The notes beneath the pieces were generated by a model. It was not told where the DNA came from and made no database searches. It was given only the letters and a program-made list of their open reading frames with translations. The translations under genes were made by a program, and so were the position numbers. A stretch of DNA of 64,000 bases, from the NCBI RefSeq assembly GCF_040833995.1, contig NZ_CP162137.1:62001-126000 (forward strand), written 5' to 3'. Position 1 is the first letter of the stretch. Each line of letters opens with the position of its first letter. The stretch is from Leptospira sp. WS58.C1 (GTDB lineage Bacteria > Spirochaetota > Leptospiria > Leptospirales > Leptospiraceae). Positions 27,870-36,431 of the stretch are shown one piece after another.

Positions 27870-28805
27870 GTGTCATTAGATTCCTCTATTATCACCGTAA
27901 AGAATGTAACTAAAAAATTCAAAGATGTAACCGCCGTTAGCGATCTTTCTCTAGAAATTAAAAAGGGAGAGTTCGTAGGTTTGCTTGGACCGAATGGAGC
28001 CGGAAAAACGACTCTGATCGAAATGTTGGAAGGGATCCAATTTCCGGATTCCGGAAAGATCCAAATTTTAGGCACAAGTTGGAAAGAGAGCGAAACTTTT
28101 TTAAGAAGTAATATAGGTCTCGCTCTGCAAGAAACAAGATTTATGGATCGGGCCACAGTTTGGGAAACTCTGAAATTATTCGGAAGTTTCTACAAGGCTC
28201 CTGAATCTAGACTGTATGAAATTTTAGAACTGACTAGACTTTCCGAAAAAAATGAATCCTTCGTAAACAGTTTATCAGGAGGCCAAAGGCAAAGATTAGC
28301 TTTAGGCGTTTCTATCATGAACAAGCCCGAAATTCTTTTTTTGGACGAGCCAACTACAGGTTTGGATCCCGGGGCTAGAAGAGATATCTGGAAAATCCTA
28401 GAGGATCTACGAGCTTACGGAACTACGATGATCCTCACTACACATTATATGGAAGAAGCGGAAGTACTTTGTGACAGGATCATCGTAATGGATAAGGGCC
28501 GGATCTTGGACCAAGGATCTTTAACTCACCTTTTAGGAAAATTAGGCGGAGGAGAAATTGTCCGTTTTTCTTTGGAGAATGGAACGGATCCGAGTGGATA
28601 TCTTCCTGAAAAAGGAAAATTCAAATTCAGTTGGAATTCCGATTCGAAAGAAGGCAGGATCTACGTGGAGAGAATTACGGATTATCTTCCTGCCATGTTG
28701 GATTCCTTTTCAAAGTCCGGGATCGTTTTAAAAGAACTAGAGTGTCATAAAAAGACCTTGGACGACTTATTCCTTTCGATGACAGGAAGAGGATTGGAAG
28801 AATGA
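27870..28805 (+). CDS. ABC transporter ATP-binding protein (ABC-2/drug-lipid exporter type)
   Basis: The 311-aa protein has Walker A GPNGAGKTT (40-48), signature LSGGQRQRLALG (about 134-145), Walker B ILFLDEPTTGLDPG and the H-loop TTHYMEEAE. The C-terminal extension after about residue 220 is typical of DrrA/CcmA-type exporters. The start is GTG with AAGGT upstream. It overlaps the permease gene by 4 bp (ATGA); together they form a half-transporter pair that would export a drug or lipid. Substrate is unknown. Confidence 0.93.
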   Translation: MSLDSSIITVKNVTKKFKDVTAVSDLSLEIKKGEFVGLLGPNGAGKTTLIEMLEGIQFPDSGKIQILGTSWKESETFLRSNIGLALQETRFMDRATVWETLKLFGSFYKAPESRLYEILELTRLSEKNESFVNSLSGGQRQRLALGVSIMNKPEILFLDEPTTGLDPGARRDIWKILEDLRAYGTTMILTTHYMEEAEVLCDRIIVMDKGRILDQGSLTHLLGKLGGGEIVRFSLENGTDPSGYLPEKGKFKFSWNSDSKEGRIYVERITDYLPAMLDSFSKSGIVLKELECHKKTLDDLFLSMTGRGLEE

Positions 28806-29869
28806 AACAAATCTATCATTTAGTCACGATTCAATTAAAAGAATTTTATCGGGAACCTGGGATCCTATTCTGGGCATTCATATTCCCGATAGCGATCGCA
28901 GGCGTGTTAGGACTTGCATTCACTTCTAAAGGGGTGCCTCAAACGAGAGTTGCCGTCATTTCCTCTTCGCATGATGCAAACGGGTTATCAACAAAAATCG
29001 AAAAAGCATTTTCTAACTCTTCCGGTGGGAATTCCAACGGATTAGGTGTGATCGTTCCTCAGGTGCTTGCGGAAGAAGAAGCGATCAAAGCCCTAAAAAG
29101 AGGAGAGATCAATCTTCTCGTGCAAGAAGATGAAAAAGGAAATTTAGAATTTTCCTTCGATCCGAATAATGCAAATGCGCAGAGAGATTATCTCCTTCTT
29201 TCCAATGCTCTTTTGAGTATGCAAGGAACAGAACAAGGTAACTCTAATATCCGAAAACTGGATTCGAAAGGAACAAGATATATAGATTATCTCGTACCTG
29301 GAATGCTCGCTATGGGGGTCATGAATTCTTGTCTTTGGGGAGTGGGCTGGAATCTCATCGAGATGAGGATGAAAAAACTTTTAAGGAGAATGTCCGCAAC
29401 CCCAATGAATAAGTTGGCGTTTGTAATGTCTTTCTTCTTCACTCGGATCTTTGTTACGACCGTAGAATCGATCATCTTCTTAACGTTTACATTTACCGTT
29501 TTTGAAAATGCCTTTTTCGGATCAATACCGGCTGCACTTTTGATCTTTCTGACCGGAAATTTCGTATTTGCATGTATCGGTATCTTTGTCGGTTCCAGAG
29601 CACAAAGCTCTCAGGTAGGGAATGGGCTTGTGAACGCTTTCACCTTTCCGATGATGGTCCTTTCCGGGATCTTCTTCAGTTATAAAAACTTCCCGGATAT
29701 CGTACTTCCGTTCGTAAAACATTTACCTTTGACCTTGATGGCGGATACTTTGAGAGCCATATTTATAGAAGGGGCAGGACTAACGGAAATCGTTTATCCC
29801 TGCGCGTTTATGGTCGTGATCGGATTTTTCTTCTTGGGTGTTGGGCTTCGTATATTTCGCTGGTCTTAA
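28802..29869 (+). CDS. ABC-2 type transporter permease
   Basis: The 355-aa protein has a membrane helix at residues 20-40, a large extracytoplasmic loop (45-165), then five helices, the layout of ABC-2 (YhgE/DrrB-like) permeases. Features include YREPGILFWAFIFPI near the N-terminus and MSATPMNKLAF before the helical block. It pairs with the ATPase encoded just upstream. pyrD follows 25 bp later, probably by read-through rather than shared function. Confidence 0.9.
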   Translation: MKQIYHLVTIQLKEFYREPGILFWAFIFPIAIAGVLGLAFTSKGVPQTRVAVISSSHDANGLSTKIEKAFSNSSGGNSNGLGVIVPQVLAEEEAIKALKRGEINLLVQEDEKGNLEFSFDPNNANAQRDYLLLSNALLSMQGTEQGNSNIRKLDSKGTRYIDYLVPGMLAMGVMNSCLWGVGWNLIEMRMKKLLRRMSATPMNKLAFVMSFFFTRIFVTTVESIIFLTFTFTVFENAFFGSIPAALLIFLTGNFVFACIGIFVGSRAQSSQVGNGLVNAFTFPMMVLSGIFFSYKNFPDIVLPFVKHLPLTLMADTLRAIFIEGAGLTEIVYPCAFMVVIGFFFLGVGLRIFRWS

Positions 29870-29894
29870 ACACTTCAATCTACAAGGAGAACGG

Positions 29895-30992
29895 ATGAAT
29901 TCTGAATGGAAACAATGGGTTTATGAGAAAACCGCAAAACCTTTCTTCTTAAGCATTCATCCTGAATCCGCTCACTATCTTGCCCAAAATCTACTTGGGC
30001 TTTCTAAAAAGCTTCCGTTTGTGTTTCCTGTTTTGGAATCGCTAATGACCTACTCCAGCGATCGTTTGAAAACAAAGGTCGCAGGGATCGAATTTGCAAA
30101 TCCAGTCGGACTAGGCGCGGGCTTTGATAAGACTGGAGAATTATATCCGTTTCTTTCTAGATTAGGTTTCGGTTCGATTGAGATCGGAACGATCACAGGC
30201 CAAGCACAACCTGGAAATCCAAAGCCTAGGATTTTCCGATATGCCGAAGACGAGGCTTTGATCAATCGAATGGGATTTAATAATCCCGGAGCGGATGCTG
30301 CCGAAGAAACCATCCGAAAGCAGAAAAAGAACTGTGTAAGAGGGATTAACGTAGGCAAAACAAAAATTGTCTCGGAAGAAGACGCGGTAGATGATTACGT
30401 ATATTCTCTAAAAAAACTCACCGCCCATGCAGACTATGCGGTGATCAATATCTCTTCTCCCAATACTCCCGGTCTTAGGAATTTCCAAAAGAAGGAAAAC
30501 TTTACCAAGTTGATGGAAGGCATCCGAAGCGGTTTAGGCGGAAAATTTCCGATCCCTACTTTTGTAAAATTTGCTCCCGATATGGAAAAAGAAGAATTGA
30601 AGGGCCTGCTGGAACTCTTACCCGACTCTAAATTATCAGGTGTCATTCTCACCAACACAACAATAGACAAATCGGTCTTATCCAGATACCCGAACGTAGA
30701 AAAAGAAGGCGGAGTTTCCGGAAAACCGCTTCGCCAAAGGTCCACAGAGTTTGTTCGCTATGCCTACTCTATCTTACAGGGAAGTCTTCCTATCATAGGA
30801 GTCGGCGGGATCGACTCGGGAGAAGCAGCCTTAGAAAAAATTTTAGCGGGAGCTGACCTAGTCCAATTATATACAGGCTACGTTTACAACGGACCATTTT
30901 TGCCTGTTAGAATATTAGAATATCTAGATGGAATTCTGAAAAAAGTCGGAGCGAGGTCGATCGGCGAATTGGTAGGTAAGAATAAGATTTGA
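29895..30992 (+). CDS. pyrD: Dihydroorotate dehydrogenase (quinone), class 2
   Basis: The 365-aa protein has the class 2 features: an N-terminal extension (1-45) for the membrane and quinone, FMN-binding GLGAGFDKTG, the catalytic serine region NISSPNTPGLR, and the C-terminal phosphate site VGGIDSGEAALEKILAGA. It oxidises dihydroorotate to orotate with quinone as acceptor in de novo pyrimidine synthesis at the inner membrane. The longer open frame begins at 29838, but AGGAGAACGG sits just before the ATG at 29895, so this start was chosen. Confidence 0.95.
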   Translation: MNSEWKQWVYEKTAKPFFLSIHPESAHYLAQNLLGLSKKLPFVFPVLESLMTYSSDRLKTKVAGIEFANPVGLGAGFDKTGELYPFLSRLGFGSIEIGTITGQAQPGNPKPRIFRYAEDEALINRMGFNNPGADAAEETIRKQKKNCVRGINVGKTKIVSEEDAVDDYVYSLKKLTAHADYAVINISSPNTPGLRNFQKKENFTKLMEGIRSGLGGKFPIPTFVKFAPDMEKEELKGLLELLPDSKLSGVILTNTTIDKSVLSRYPNVEKEGGVSGKPLRQRSTEFVRYAYSILQGSLPIIGVGGIDSGEAALEKILAGADLVQLYTGYVYNGPFLPVRILEYLDGILKKVGARSIGELVGKNKI

Positions 30993-30994
30993 TC

Positions 30995-31666
30995 TTATTC
31001 TTCTGGGATTTTACATTTTCCTTTTTCGTCCCATTCCGCTTTCCAAACGGCGGAGTTTTGCTCCTTCACCAATCGAATTACTATGTCGGAACAAACCGTT
31101 TTAGAACCGTTTTCGGAAATTTCGAAGTCTCCCTCGTATCTGAACCAAAATTGTTCTTTATTGGGAGTCAGATTCTGTCCGAATTCCGGTTCCGTTAAAC
31201 GAATTGAATCTACCGATTTGGATCTTCCTTTCTCTTCTAAGATCGCATCTTCTACAATTTGGTAAAGTTCGTCTTTTGTAGGCGGTTCCTTTCCGGGTTC
31301 CGTAACAACTACAGATCTTGCCATTCCGATGTCGGAGAAGACCCAACCTTTTTCTCTTATGAATTGATAGATCACTCCAACCGGAGTTTTGGTCGTCTGG
31401 CCTTCTTTTTTCCGACTAGTAACGAAGAAGGAAAATTTATATCTGAGATCTGCAGGTGCGTTCTCTTCCGGAGATTCTTTCTCTATCAGCTTAGGCTTTC
31501 CTACCGCTTGAACGGAGAGTATTCTGTCTCCTGGGAATTTTTTAGACCATTGATTTTGTAATTCTTTTTTAGCCTTTTCCTCATCAGGAGTTCCAGCAAT
31601 TTGTGAAGAAAGGTTTGTGGCAAAGGATATTAATAGGACCACCCCGATAATATACATCTTTGACAT
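30995..31666 (-). CDS. Secreted or periplasmic protein of unknown function (223 aa)
   Basis: The 223-aa protein has a signal peptide-like N-terminus (MYIIGVVLLISFATNLSSQ, cleavage likely near residue 21) followed by a soluble domain rich in K/E with two similar stretches beginning FPGDRILS (about 45) and DAILEEKGRSKSVDSIRL (about 140). No transmembrane helix follows. No family was recognised. It is convergent with pyrD, 2 bp apart. Confidence 0.62.
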   Translation of the reverse strand: MSKMYIIGVVLLISFATNLSSQIAGTPDEEKAKKELQNQWSKKFPGDRILSVQAVGKPKLIEKESPEENAPADLRYKFSFFVTSRKKEGQTTKTPVGVIYQFIREKGWVFSDIGMARSVVVTEPGKEPPTKDELYQIVEDAILEEKGRSKSVDSIRLTEPEFGQNLTPNKEQFWFRYEGDFEISENGSKTVCSDIVIRLVKEQNSAVWKAEWDEKGKCKIPEE

Positions 31667-31746
31667 AGCTCATGAGTTTTATCGTCGGGAAAGATCCTTG
31701 TCAATGAAATTCCAGATTTGAAGCTTTATCGCGGAGGAGAGGATTT

Positions 31747-32241
31747 TTGAAAGAGATTCATCTCATTAGACATTCTAAATCCGATTGGAGCGATACTCAT
31801 TTAAAGGATAAGGAACGTTCTTTGTCTAAGAGAGGTCGTAAAAACGCGCGATTTTTAGGAAAATATGTGAAGAAGGTTTCCTTTGTTGCGGATGTCGCCC
31901 TTGTTTCGCCATCCGTCCGAACTTCTGAAACTTGGAAGATAATACAGAGTTTTCAGAATATTACGAAGGATACAAAAATTATAAGTGAAATATATGAGGC
32001 GGAGTATTCCGACTTACTTAGGATTTTAAGAGGTCTACCTTCTAAAATTAACAATGTAGTTTTGATAGGCCATAATCCGGGAATGGAAGATCTTGCGAAT
32101 TATTTATTATTAGGAAATAATCCCGACTCTCTTTTCGAAAAATTTCCCACTTCTTCTTTTATAAGTTTAGTGACGGATCAGAAAGATTGGGCGGATCTGG
32201 GAAGACAAAGTTGCAGACTCAAAAGGTTTTGGATCCCATGA
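31747..32241 (+). CDS. sixA: SixA-like histidine phosphatase family protein
   Basis: The 164-aa protein has the phosphohistidine motif LIRHSKSDW (Arg8, His9), a second conserved arginine/serine region (VSPSVRTSETW, about 56-66) and the second histidine in LIGHNPGMED (about 112-121). SixA removes phosphate from a histidine of phosphotransfer proteins such as ArcB or NPr. The start is TTG with an excellent GGAGGAGAGG box. It is followed by hpt with overlapping stop and start (ATGA), implying coupling. The partner protein is unknown. Confidence 0.85.
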   Translation: MKEIHLIRHSKSDWSDTHLKDKERSLSKRGRKNARFLGKYVKKVSFVADVALVSPSVRTSETWKIIQSFQNITKDTKIISEIYEAEYSDLLRILRGLPSKINNVVLIGHNPGMEDLANYLLLGNNPDSLFEKFPTSSFISLVTDQKDWADLGRQSCRLKRFWIP

Positions 32242-32783
32242 AGAATAATACTTCAAATTTTAATAATATACCGTTTCAGACATTGTTTAATGAAGAGATG
32301 ATCTCTTCTAGAGTAAAAGAATTGGGTTTGCAAATCGCAAACGATTACCAAGGCAAAAATCCCGTTTTTGTATGCGTTCTAAGAGGCGGGATTTACTTCT
32401 TCTCCGATCTGACCAAAGCGGTTCCCATCCCGATAGAATTGGATTTTATACAGGCAAAATCTTATGTTGGAATGGAATCTTCCGGAAACGTAGAATTAAT
32501 TAAAGACTTGGATTCGGAGATCTCAGGCAGAGATATTCTAATTGTAGAAGATATCGTGGATACGGGCCGTACACTGAAATTTTTGATCTCTCATATTCTA
32601 TCCAAAAAACCGAAGTCACTGGAAATCGCTTCTTTGTTATTTAAAGAAGGGGGAGAGGCAGTCGGATATCCGATCAAATATATAGGCTGGAATATAGGAA
32701 AAGAATTCGTGATCGGCTATGGGCTGGATTACGACGGCAAATTCAGGAATCTACCGGGAGTATTCATTTATTCCGAAGAATGA
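32238..32783 (+). CDS. hpt: Hypoxanthine phosphoribosyltransferase
   Basis: The 181-aa protein carries the PRPP-binding motif ILIVEDIVDTGRTL and an N-terminal PPi-loop residue pattern VCVLRGGIYF, so it is the purine salvage enzyme that makes IMP (and GMP) from base and PRPP. The ATG at 32238 overlaps the sixA stop (ATGA); a longer frame from 32187 has no better signal, so the coupled start was chosen. The 3' end overlaps the convergent 230-aa gene by 16 bp. Confidence 0.92.
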   Translation: MKNNTSNFNNIPFQTLFNEEMISSRVKELGLQIANDYQGKNPVFVCVLRGGIYFFSDLTKAVPIPIELDFIQAKSYVGMESSGNVELIKDLDSEISGRDILIVEDIVDTGRTLKFLISHILSKKPKSLEIASLLFKEGGEAVGYPIKYIGWNIGKEFVIGYGLDYDGKFRNLPGVFIYSEE

Positions 32784-33382
32784 GAAACATTCTCCTGCTT
32801 TTTGATCAGAGTTTTTAATCCAATGATGGAAGTTTCGAGATCTTGGATCTTCGGTAAAAACTTCTCCCCGTCCAAAAAACCTTTCCCTTCATTCCTGCCA
32901 AGTTCGGAATAGATTTCTGCACTCAGATCATGATAGGCCTTTTGCAAACTGATAAAGGACGATTCTAAATGTCCGGGAGAGAGAGCCTTTTTCTTTACCT
33001 TATACTTGCGGAATAAAGAAAATCCGAATTTAAACACTACGAAAAAGTAAGCGGGAAGAAGAAGTGTGAGTGCAGTCTTTATGACAGCAAAAATTTCCCA
33101 AGACTCGGAAATCGTGTGACTTAAGAAAGATCTAAGTCCTGAGATAAAAACCACAGAGATCGTATAGTTCACTCTTGGCGTAGATGGAGATAAAGTATTG
33201 ATAACGTATAATATAGGCAGGGAAAGTATTAAAACCAAGACCAAATCGACAGGAAAGAGATTTGAAATCAAATCCAGAAAATGAACGATGGCCTTATAGG
33301 TTCTCACCAGGTCGTCCACGGATTGGTTTAACCTGTCAAAGTCCGCCTTTAGATTGGAGAAAAACTGGGTGATCTGGTTCAT
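32768..33382 (-). CDS. Membrane protein of unknown function (~204 aa)
   Basis: The protein starts with a helical hydrophilic stretch (about 1-35), then three membrane segments (about 40-125) and a C-terminal cytoplasmic tail with coiled-coil character (KIQDLETSIIGLKTLIKKQ). The longest frame begins at 33460, but AGGGAG lies 7 bp before the ATG at 33382, so this start is preferred. It overlaps hpt by 16 bp at its end. The neighbouring gene on the other strand begins in the same DNA; see that entry. No function could be assigned. Confidence 0.6.
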   Translation of the reverse strand: MNQITQFFSNLKADFDRLNQSVDDLVRTYKAIVHFLDLISNLFPVDLVLVLILSLPILYVINTLSPSTPRVNYTISVVFISGLRSFLSHTISESWEIFAVIKTALTLLLPAYFFVVFKFGFSLFRKYKVKKKALSPGHLESSFISLQKAYHDLSAEIYSELGRNEGKGFLDGEKFLPKIQDLETSIIGLKTLIKKQENVSHSSE

Positions 33383-34469
33383 TAATTCGCTCCCTAGAAT
33401 TCCAGGATGGGAAAAGAGAACAGCCCTGTCTCGAAAGCTGCAAGAACTTTCCTTAACCAAAAAGCTCTTCCTGATATATTCCGTTTTCGCGTTATACTTT
33501 CTATTTTATCACGAAGCACATCTCCCATTGTTATGGATGATCGGTCTGGCTTTGATCGGCTACCTCGTATCCGGTATCCTTTTTTGGGCTATCGTATTCG
33601 CATTCCGAAAACTAGAAACTAAGATCGTTTTACCCGCAATTTTTGCGGAAGTAGGAATTGAAAGACCCACGATCAAATTGGTTCCATGGGCGGAAGCTTC
33701 GTTTTTCGCTTTTTCAATATTGGCATGTTTACTTACGGGATTTTTCGAGAATAGATCCGGTATTCTTTTCTTTTTGGTTTATGCCGTCGGAGTTTTAAGT
33801 ACTAGATTTATTGAGAACAAAACATATTATAAAATTGGATTATTAGGAATGGTGGTTTTAGCCGCCGGTCTAGTCAGTTTTAAAAGTTTGCAGAAGGCTG
33901 AGATTTTCGTGGCCTACTCCATGTTCAAACCAGATTTCGAACAAAAGGATCTGAGTCGTTGGAATTACAACGAGGAAAATCGGACCTTACATAATGAAGA
34001 TCTAAAGCTCAGTATTCTTTTACCGGACGAGTTTTACTTTCATAATCCTCAGAATTTGAATTTGGAAGATAAGACCGGTATAGGACAGATTGCTGGTATC
34101 ATATCTTCCAGTGACTCTGATCCGAATCGTTATCCTGTAATAAGGATCTTTTTTATTCCATTCCGATTTGACGACGAATCAGAACTACTTTCGCAATTCA
34201 AAAAATTTTTGGATCTTCAATTACAAAGGGGAGATATCCAAGAATTGAACGAATTAGAAAGAGAAATTTTTGAAGATAGATTTTTTGGGACCTTTTGGAC
34301 ATTCTACGATGTTCTCAGGCCGAGATATGCAAAAACCGGAATGTTCTTTTTAGCAAAACATAAACAACCTTATAGTCTGGTCTTTATTATAGACGAAAGT
34401 TTGATCAAAGGAAGAAGGCACGAAGAATCCGTGGAAAAGATCCTGACTAGCGTAAAGATAGAAGAATAG
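33354..34469 (+). CDS. Polytopic membrane protein with C-terminal soluble domain, unknown function
   Basis: The 371-aa product has about six membrane segments in the first 180 residues, then a soluble part with alternating hydrophobic strands, KLSILLPDEFYF to KILTSVKIEE, which resembles a PsbP/DcrB-like fold in pattern only. The TTG at 33354 is the longest start and would overlap the start of the minus-strand gene by 29 bp. No good ribosome-binding site supports it; a later start (for example GTG at 33369) is possible. Function is unknown. Confidence 0.6.
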   Translation: MEKNWVIWFINSLPRIPGWEKRTALSRKLQELSLTKKLFLIYSVFALYFLFYHEAHLPLLWMIGLALIGYLVSGILFWAIVFAFRKLETKIVLPAIFAEVGIERPTIKLVPWAEASFFAFSILACLLTGFFENRSGILFFLVYAVGVLSTRFIENKTYYKIGLLGMVVLAAGLVSFKSLQKAEIFVAYSMFKPDFEQKDLSRWNYNEENRTLHNEDLKLSILLPDEFYFHNPQNLNLEDKTGIGQIAGIISSSDSDPNRYPVIRIFFIPFRFDDESELLSQFKKFLDLQLQRGDIQELNELEREIFEDRFFGTFWTFYDVLRPRYAKTGMFFLAKHKQPYSLVFIIDESLIKGRRHEESVEKILTSVKIEE

Positions 34470-34474
34470 AATTC

Positions 34475-35044
34475 CTAACCGATCGTTACGTAATCTAAAT
34501 GATTCGCTATATGCATTGAATGAGCGAGTTCATATTCTTGTTTTGTGAGTTTGCCGTACGCAAAGTGCGGAGCAAGTTCCCCATTATAATTGGAGAATGT
34601 TGAGATCGCCTTTTTTAGTTCCAAAATACTTTCTGAAAGCGGAATACCCGCTTGTAAAACATCCGCACCGGGGATCGGTGCATTTAGGTCATGGGACATC
34701 TTTCCCTTTCTAGAAAAATTCCAAAAAGCGATTTTACCAAGAGTGTTTTGAAATAGTTCGGATTTATTTTCCGGATACCCTTTTATCGAGTAGTAAATAC
34801 TTTGAGCACAGTGCAACAACACTTGGCTCGGATCCCAATCTCCATAGGGAAGGACTGTTTTTGCTTGAAGTAATTTTGCGAGTTCGATTTCCACTTCGGA
34901 GAATTTTGAAAATTGGATCCCTCTCTCCTTTATTCCATAATGAACACTCGCGCAAGAATCCAATAAAGTTCCGGAACTTGTTAGAATTCCGATAGCCGCG
35001 GCTTTCTGAATAAATTTTTTCCTGGAAAAATTAACATCCGACAT
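34475..35044 (-). CDS. DUF1569/DinB-like protein with twin-arginine-type signal
   Basis: The 189-aa protein begins with NFSRKKFIQKAAAIG and a hydrophobic stretch ending near a cysteine (LLDSCAS, Cys31), resembling a twin-arginine signal, perhaps of a lipoprotein. The C-terminal part has the helical DUF1569 pattern with PHFAYGKLTKQEYELAHSMHIANHLDYV, a DinB-like four-helix arrangement whose histidines may bind metal. Export of such a protein is unusual. The function is unknown. It is convergent with the preceding gene at 5 bp. Confidence 0.7.
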   Translation of the reverse strand: MSDVNFSRKKFIQKAAAIGILTSSGTLLDSCASVHYGIKERGIQFSKFSEVEIELAKLLQAKTVLPYGDWDPSQVLLHCAQSIYYSIKGYPENKSELFQNTLGKIAFWNFSRKGKMSHDLNAPIPGADVLQAGIPLSESILELKKAISTFSNYNGELAPHFAYGKLTKQEYELAHSMHIANHLDYVTIG

Positions 35045-35109
35045 TAAAGTACCCCTACTCCTATCTTTCTATTAACTAATGCGAAGGATTTGGTGAGTCA
35101 AGGATTTGA

Positions 35110-36357
35110 TTATTCTTGGGGAGGGTTTCCGATATACTTCGCTCTGGGGCGGATCAAATTTCCGGATTCATATTGTTCCATAGCATGAGCTAACCAACCC
35201 GCGGTTCGACCGATCGCGAAAATTCCGATGCCGGCACCTTTGGGTAATTTGAGCATTTTGGATACCAGTGCGAGTCCTGCATCGATCGTAGGATAATCTT
35301 CCAAGAGTTCTTCTATCTGTATTATGAATTGTAGATATAATTGTGCATCCGGATCGTTTGGAAAAGATCTAGATATCATTTCGATTAACTTTCTACCTCT
35401 AGGATCTCCTTTTTTATATAGAGGGTGGCCAAAGCCCGGGATATTTTCTCCATTTCTTAATTTTTCTTCTATGAGTTGTTTATCTTTCTTTTTATTTCCC
35501 GTTACTTGGGCAAGAAGAAGAATCGCTTTCTCTGTGAGCAACCCATGTTTGGGTCCGGATAAAGCGGCGAGTCCCGCGAGTACTACTTGGTAAAGAGAAG
35601 CTTCACTAGAAGCTACACATCTTGCGGTAAAAGAAGAAACATTCAACTCATGGTCGGCGGAAAGGATCAAAGCCGCTTCTAAAAGTTTTAGTTTAGCTAA
35701 ATAATTCGGATCTTCTTTTTTTCTAGAAGGATTCCAACTACTTAAAAGTGTTTCTGAAATTTTTCCTTCCGATCCAGTTTTGCCGGAAGAAAATAGAGTT
35801 AGATATCTTAAGATAGAAGAAGAAGTTTTTTTGAAAGTTTTCGTATCTTTACGGAATGCCTTTGCATCTTCATATTCTAAAAAAGGAAGTAAGATCCTAG
35901 AAATATCTAAGATAGGCCGACCCTCTAATAATTTTAGGATTTTAATACATTCTTCGGATAATATCGGCCAATCGGATTCGAATGGATTTATTTCTTCCGC
36001 TTCCCAAAGTAAACAAGCTACATCCTCAAAACCTTCGTTCTCCGAAAGATCTAAAACGTTTTTACCCCTGTAGAAGAGGGAGTTTTCTCCGAGTAATGTG
36101 ATAGAAGATTCTAATACCGGTTGTCCTAAGGACAAAGCCGTTTTGGCGGTCTTTCCAGGCTGGCTTCTTTCTTCTCTTCTGAGCAATAATTGTTCTATAT
36201 CTTCTCTTCTATAACGTTTACTTCTATCCTTATGGCCTCCCGACTCGGAATGCAGTAAGCCGCGACTAACGTATGAATATATGGTTTGTACCTCTACTCC
36301 TAAGGCAGAGGCGGCTTCATCCGCGCTTAAGAACGGTTTTTTAGTAGAAAAAGCCAT
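35110..36357 (-). CDS. Citrate synthase-family protein with N-terminal helix-turn-helix domain
   Basis: The 415-aa protein has a MerR/excisionase-like DNA-binding domain at residues about 8-58 (LSADEAASALGV...TIYSYVSRGLL...KRYRREDIEQLL), then a citrate synthase fold. Catalytic positions seem kept: His in DHELNVSSF, His in GFGHPLYKKGDPR, and an Asp in TIDAGLAL. It may be a moonlighting regulator that senses oxaloacetate or acyl-CoA and binds DNA; that is inference. The ATG at 36357 has no Shine-Dalgarno, and the best -10 ends about 10 bp before it, so the mRNA may be leaderless. It is divergent from a second citrate synthase gene. Confidence 0.88.
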   Translation of the reverse strand: MAFSTKKPFLSADEAASALGVEVQTIYSYVSRGLLHSESGGHKDRSKRYRREDIEQLLLRREERSQPGKTAKTALSLGQPVLESSITLLGENSLFYRGKNVLDLSENEGFEDVACLLWEAEEINPFESDWPILSEECIKILKLLEGRPILDISRILLPFLEYEDAKAFRKDTKTFKKTSSSILRYLTLFSSGKTGSEGKISETLLSSWNPSRKKEDPNYLAKLKLLEAALILSADHELNVSSFTARCVASSEASLYQVVLAGLAALSGPKHGLLTEKAILLLAQVTGNKKKDKQLIEEKLRNGENIPGFGHPLYKKGDPRGRKLIEMISRSFPNDPDAQLYLQFIIQIEELLEDYPTIDAGLALVSKMLKLPKGAGIGIFAIGRTAGWLAHAMEQYESGNLIRPRAKYIGNPPQE

Positions 36358-36360
36358 ATA

Positions 36361-36396
36361 TTGACAATATAATCAACATTGACTAATGTTTGTCAA
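36361..36396. promoter_or_regulatory. Overlapping divergent promoters with nested inverted repeats (citrate synthase pair)
   Basis: Plus strand: TTGACA (36361-36366), 17-bp spacer, TAATGT (36384-36389). Minus strand: TTGACA (36396-36391), 18-bp spacer, TTATAT (36372-36367). The two -35 boxes are at opposite ends of the same 36 bp. Inside it are AACATT-GACT-AATGTT (36375-36390) and TTGAC-N8-GTCAA (36379-36396), fitting the roughly 18-19 bp operators placed between -35 and -10 by MerR-type regulators. The likely ligand is the DNA-binding domain of the adjacent gene (inference). Confidence 0.7.
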
Positions 36397-36431
36397 CCCG
36401 CTAAACTCGAATGGAAAAAAGGAGAAATAGA

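Noticed and set aside
29838..29894. N-terminal extension of pyrD within the ABC permease
   Set aside because: A strong AGGAGAACGG box directly precedes the ATG at 29895, and class 2 enzymes start near that point.
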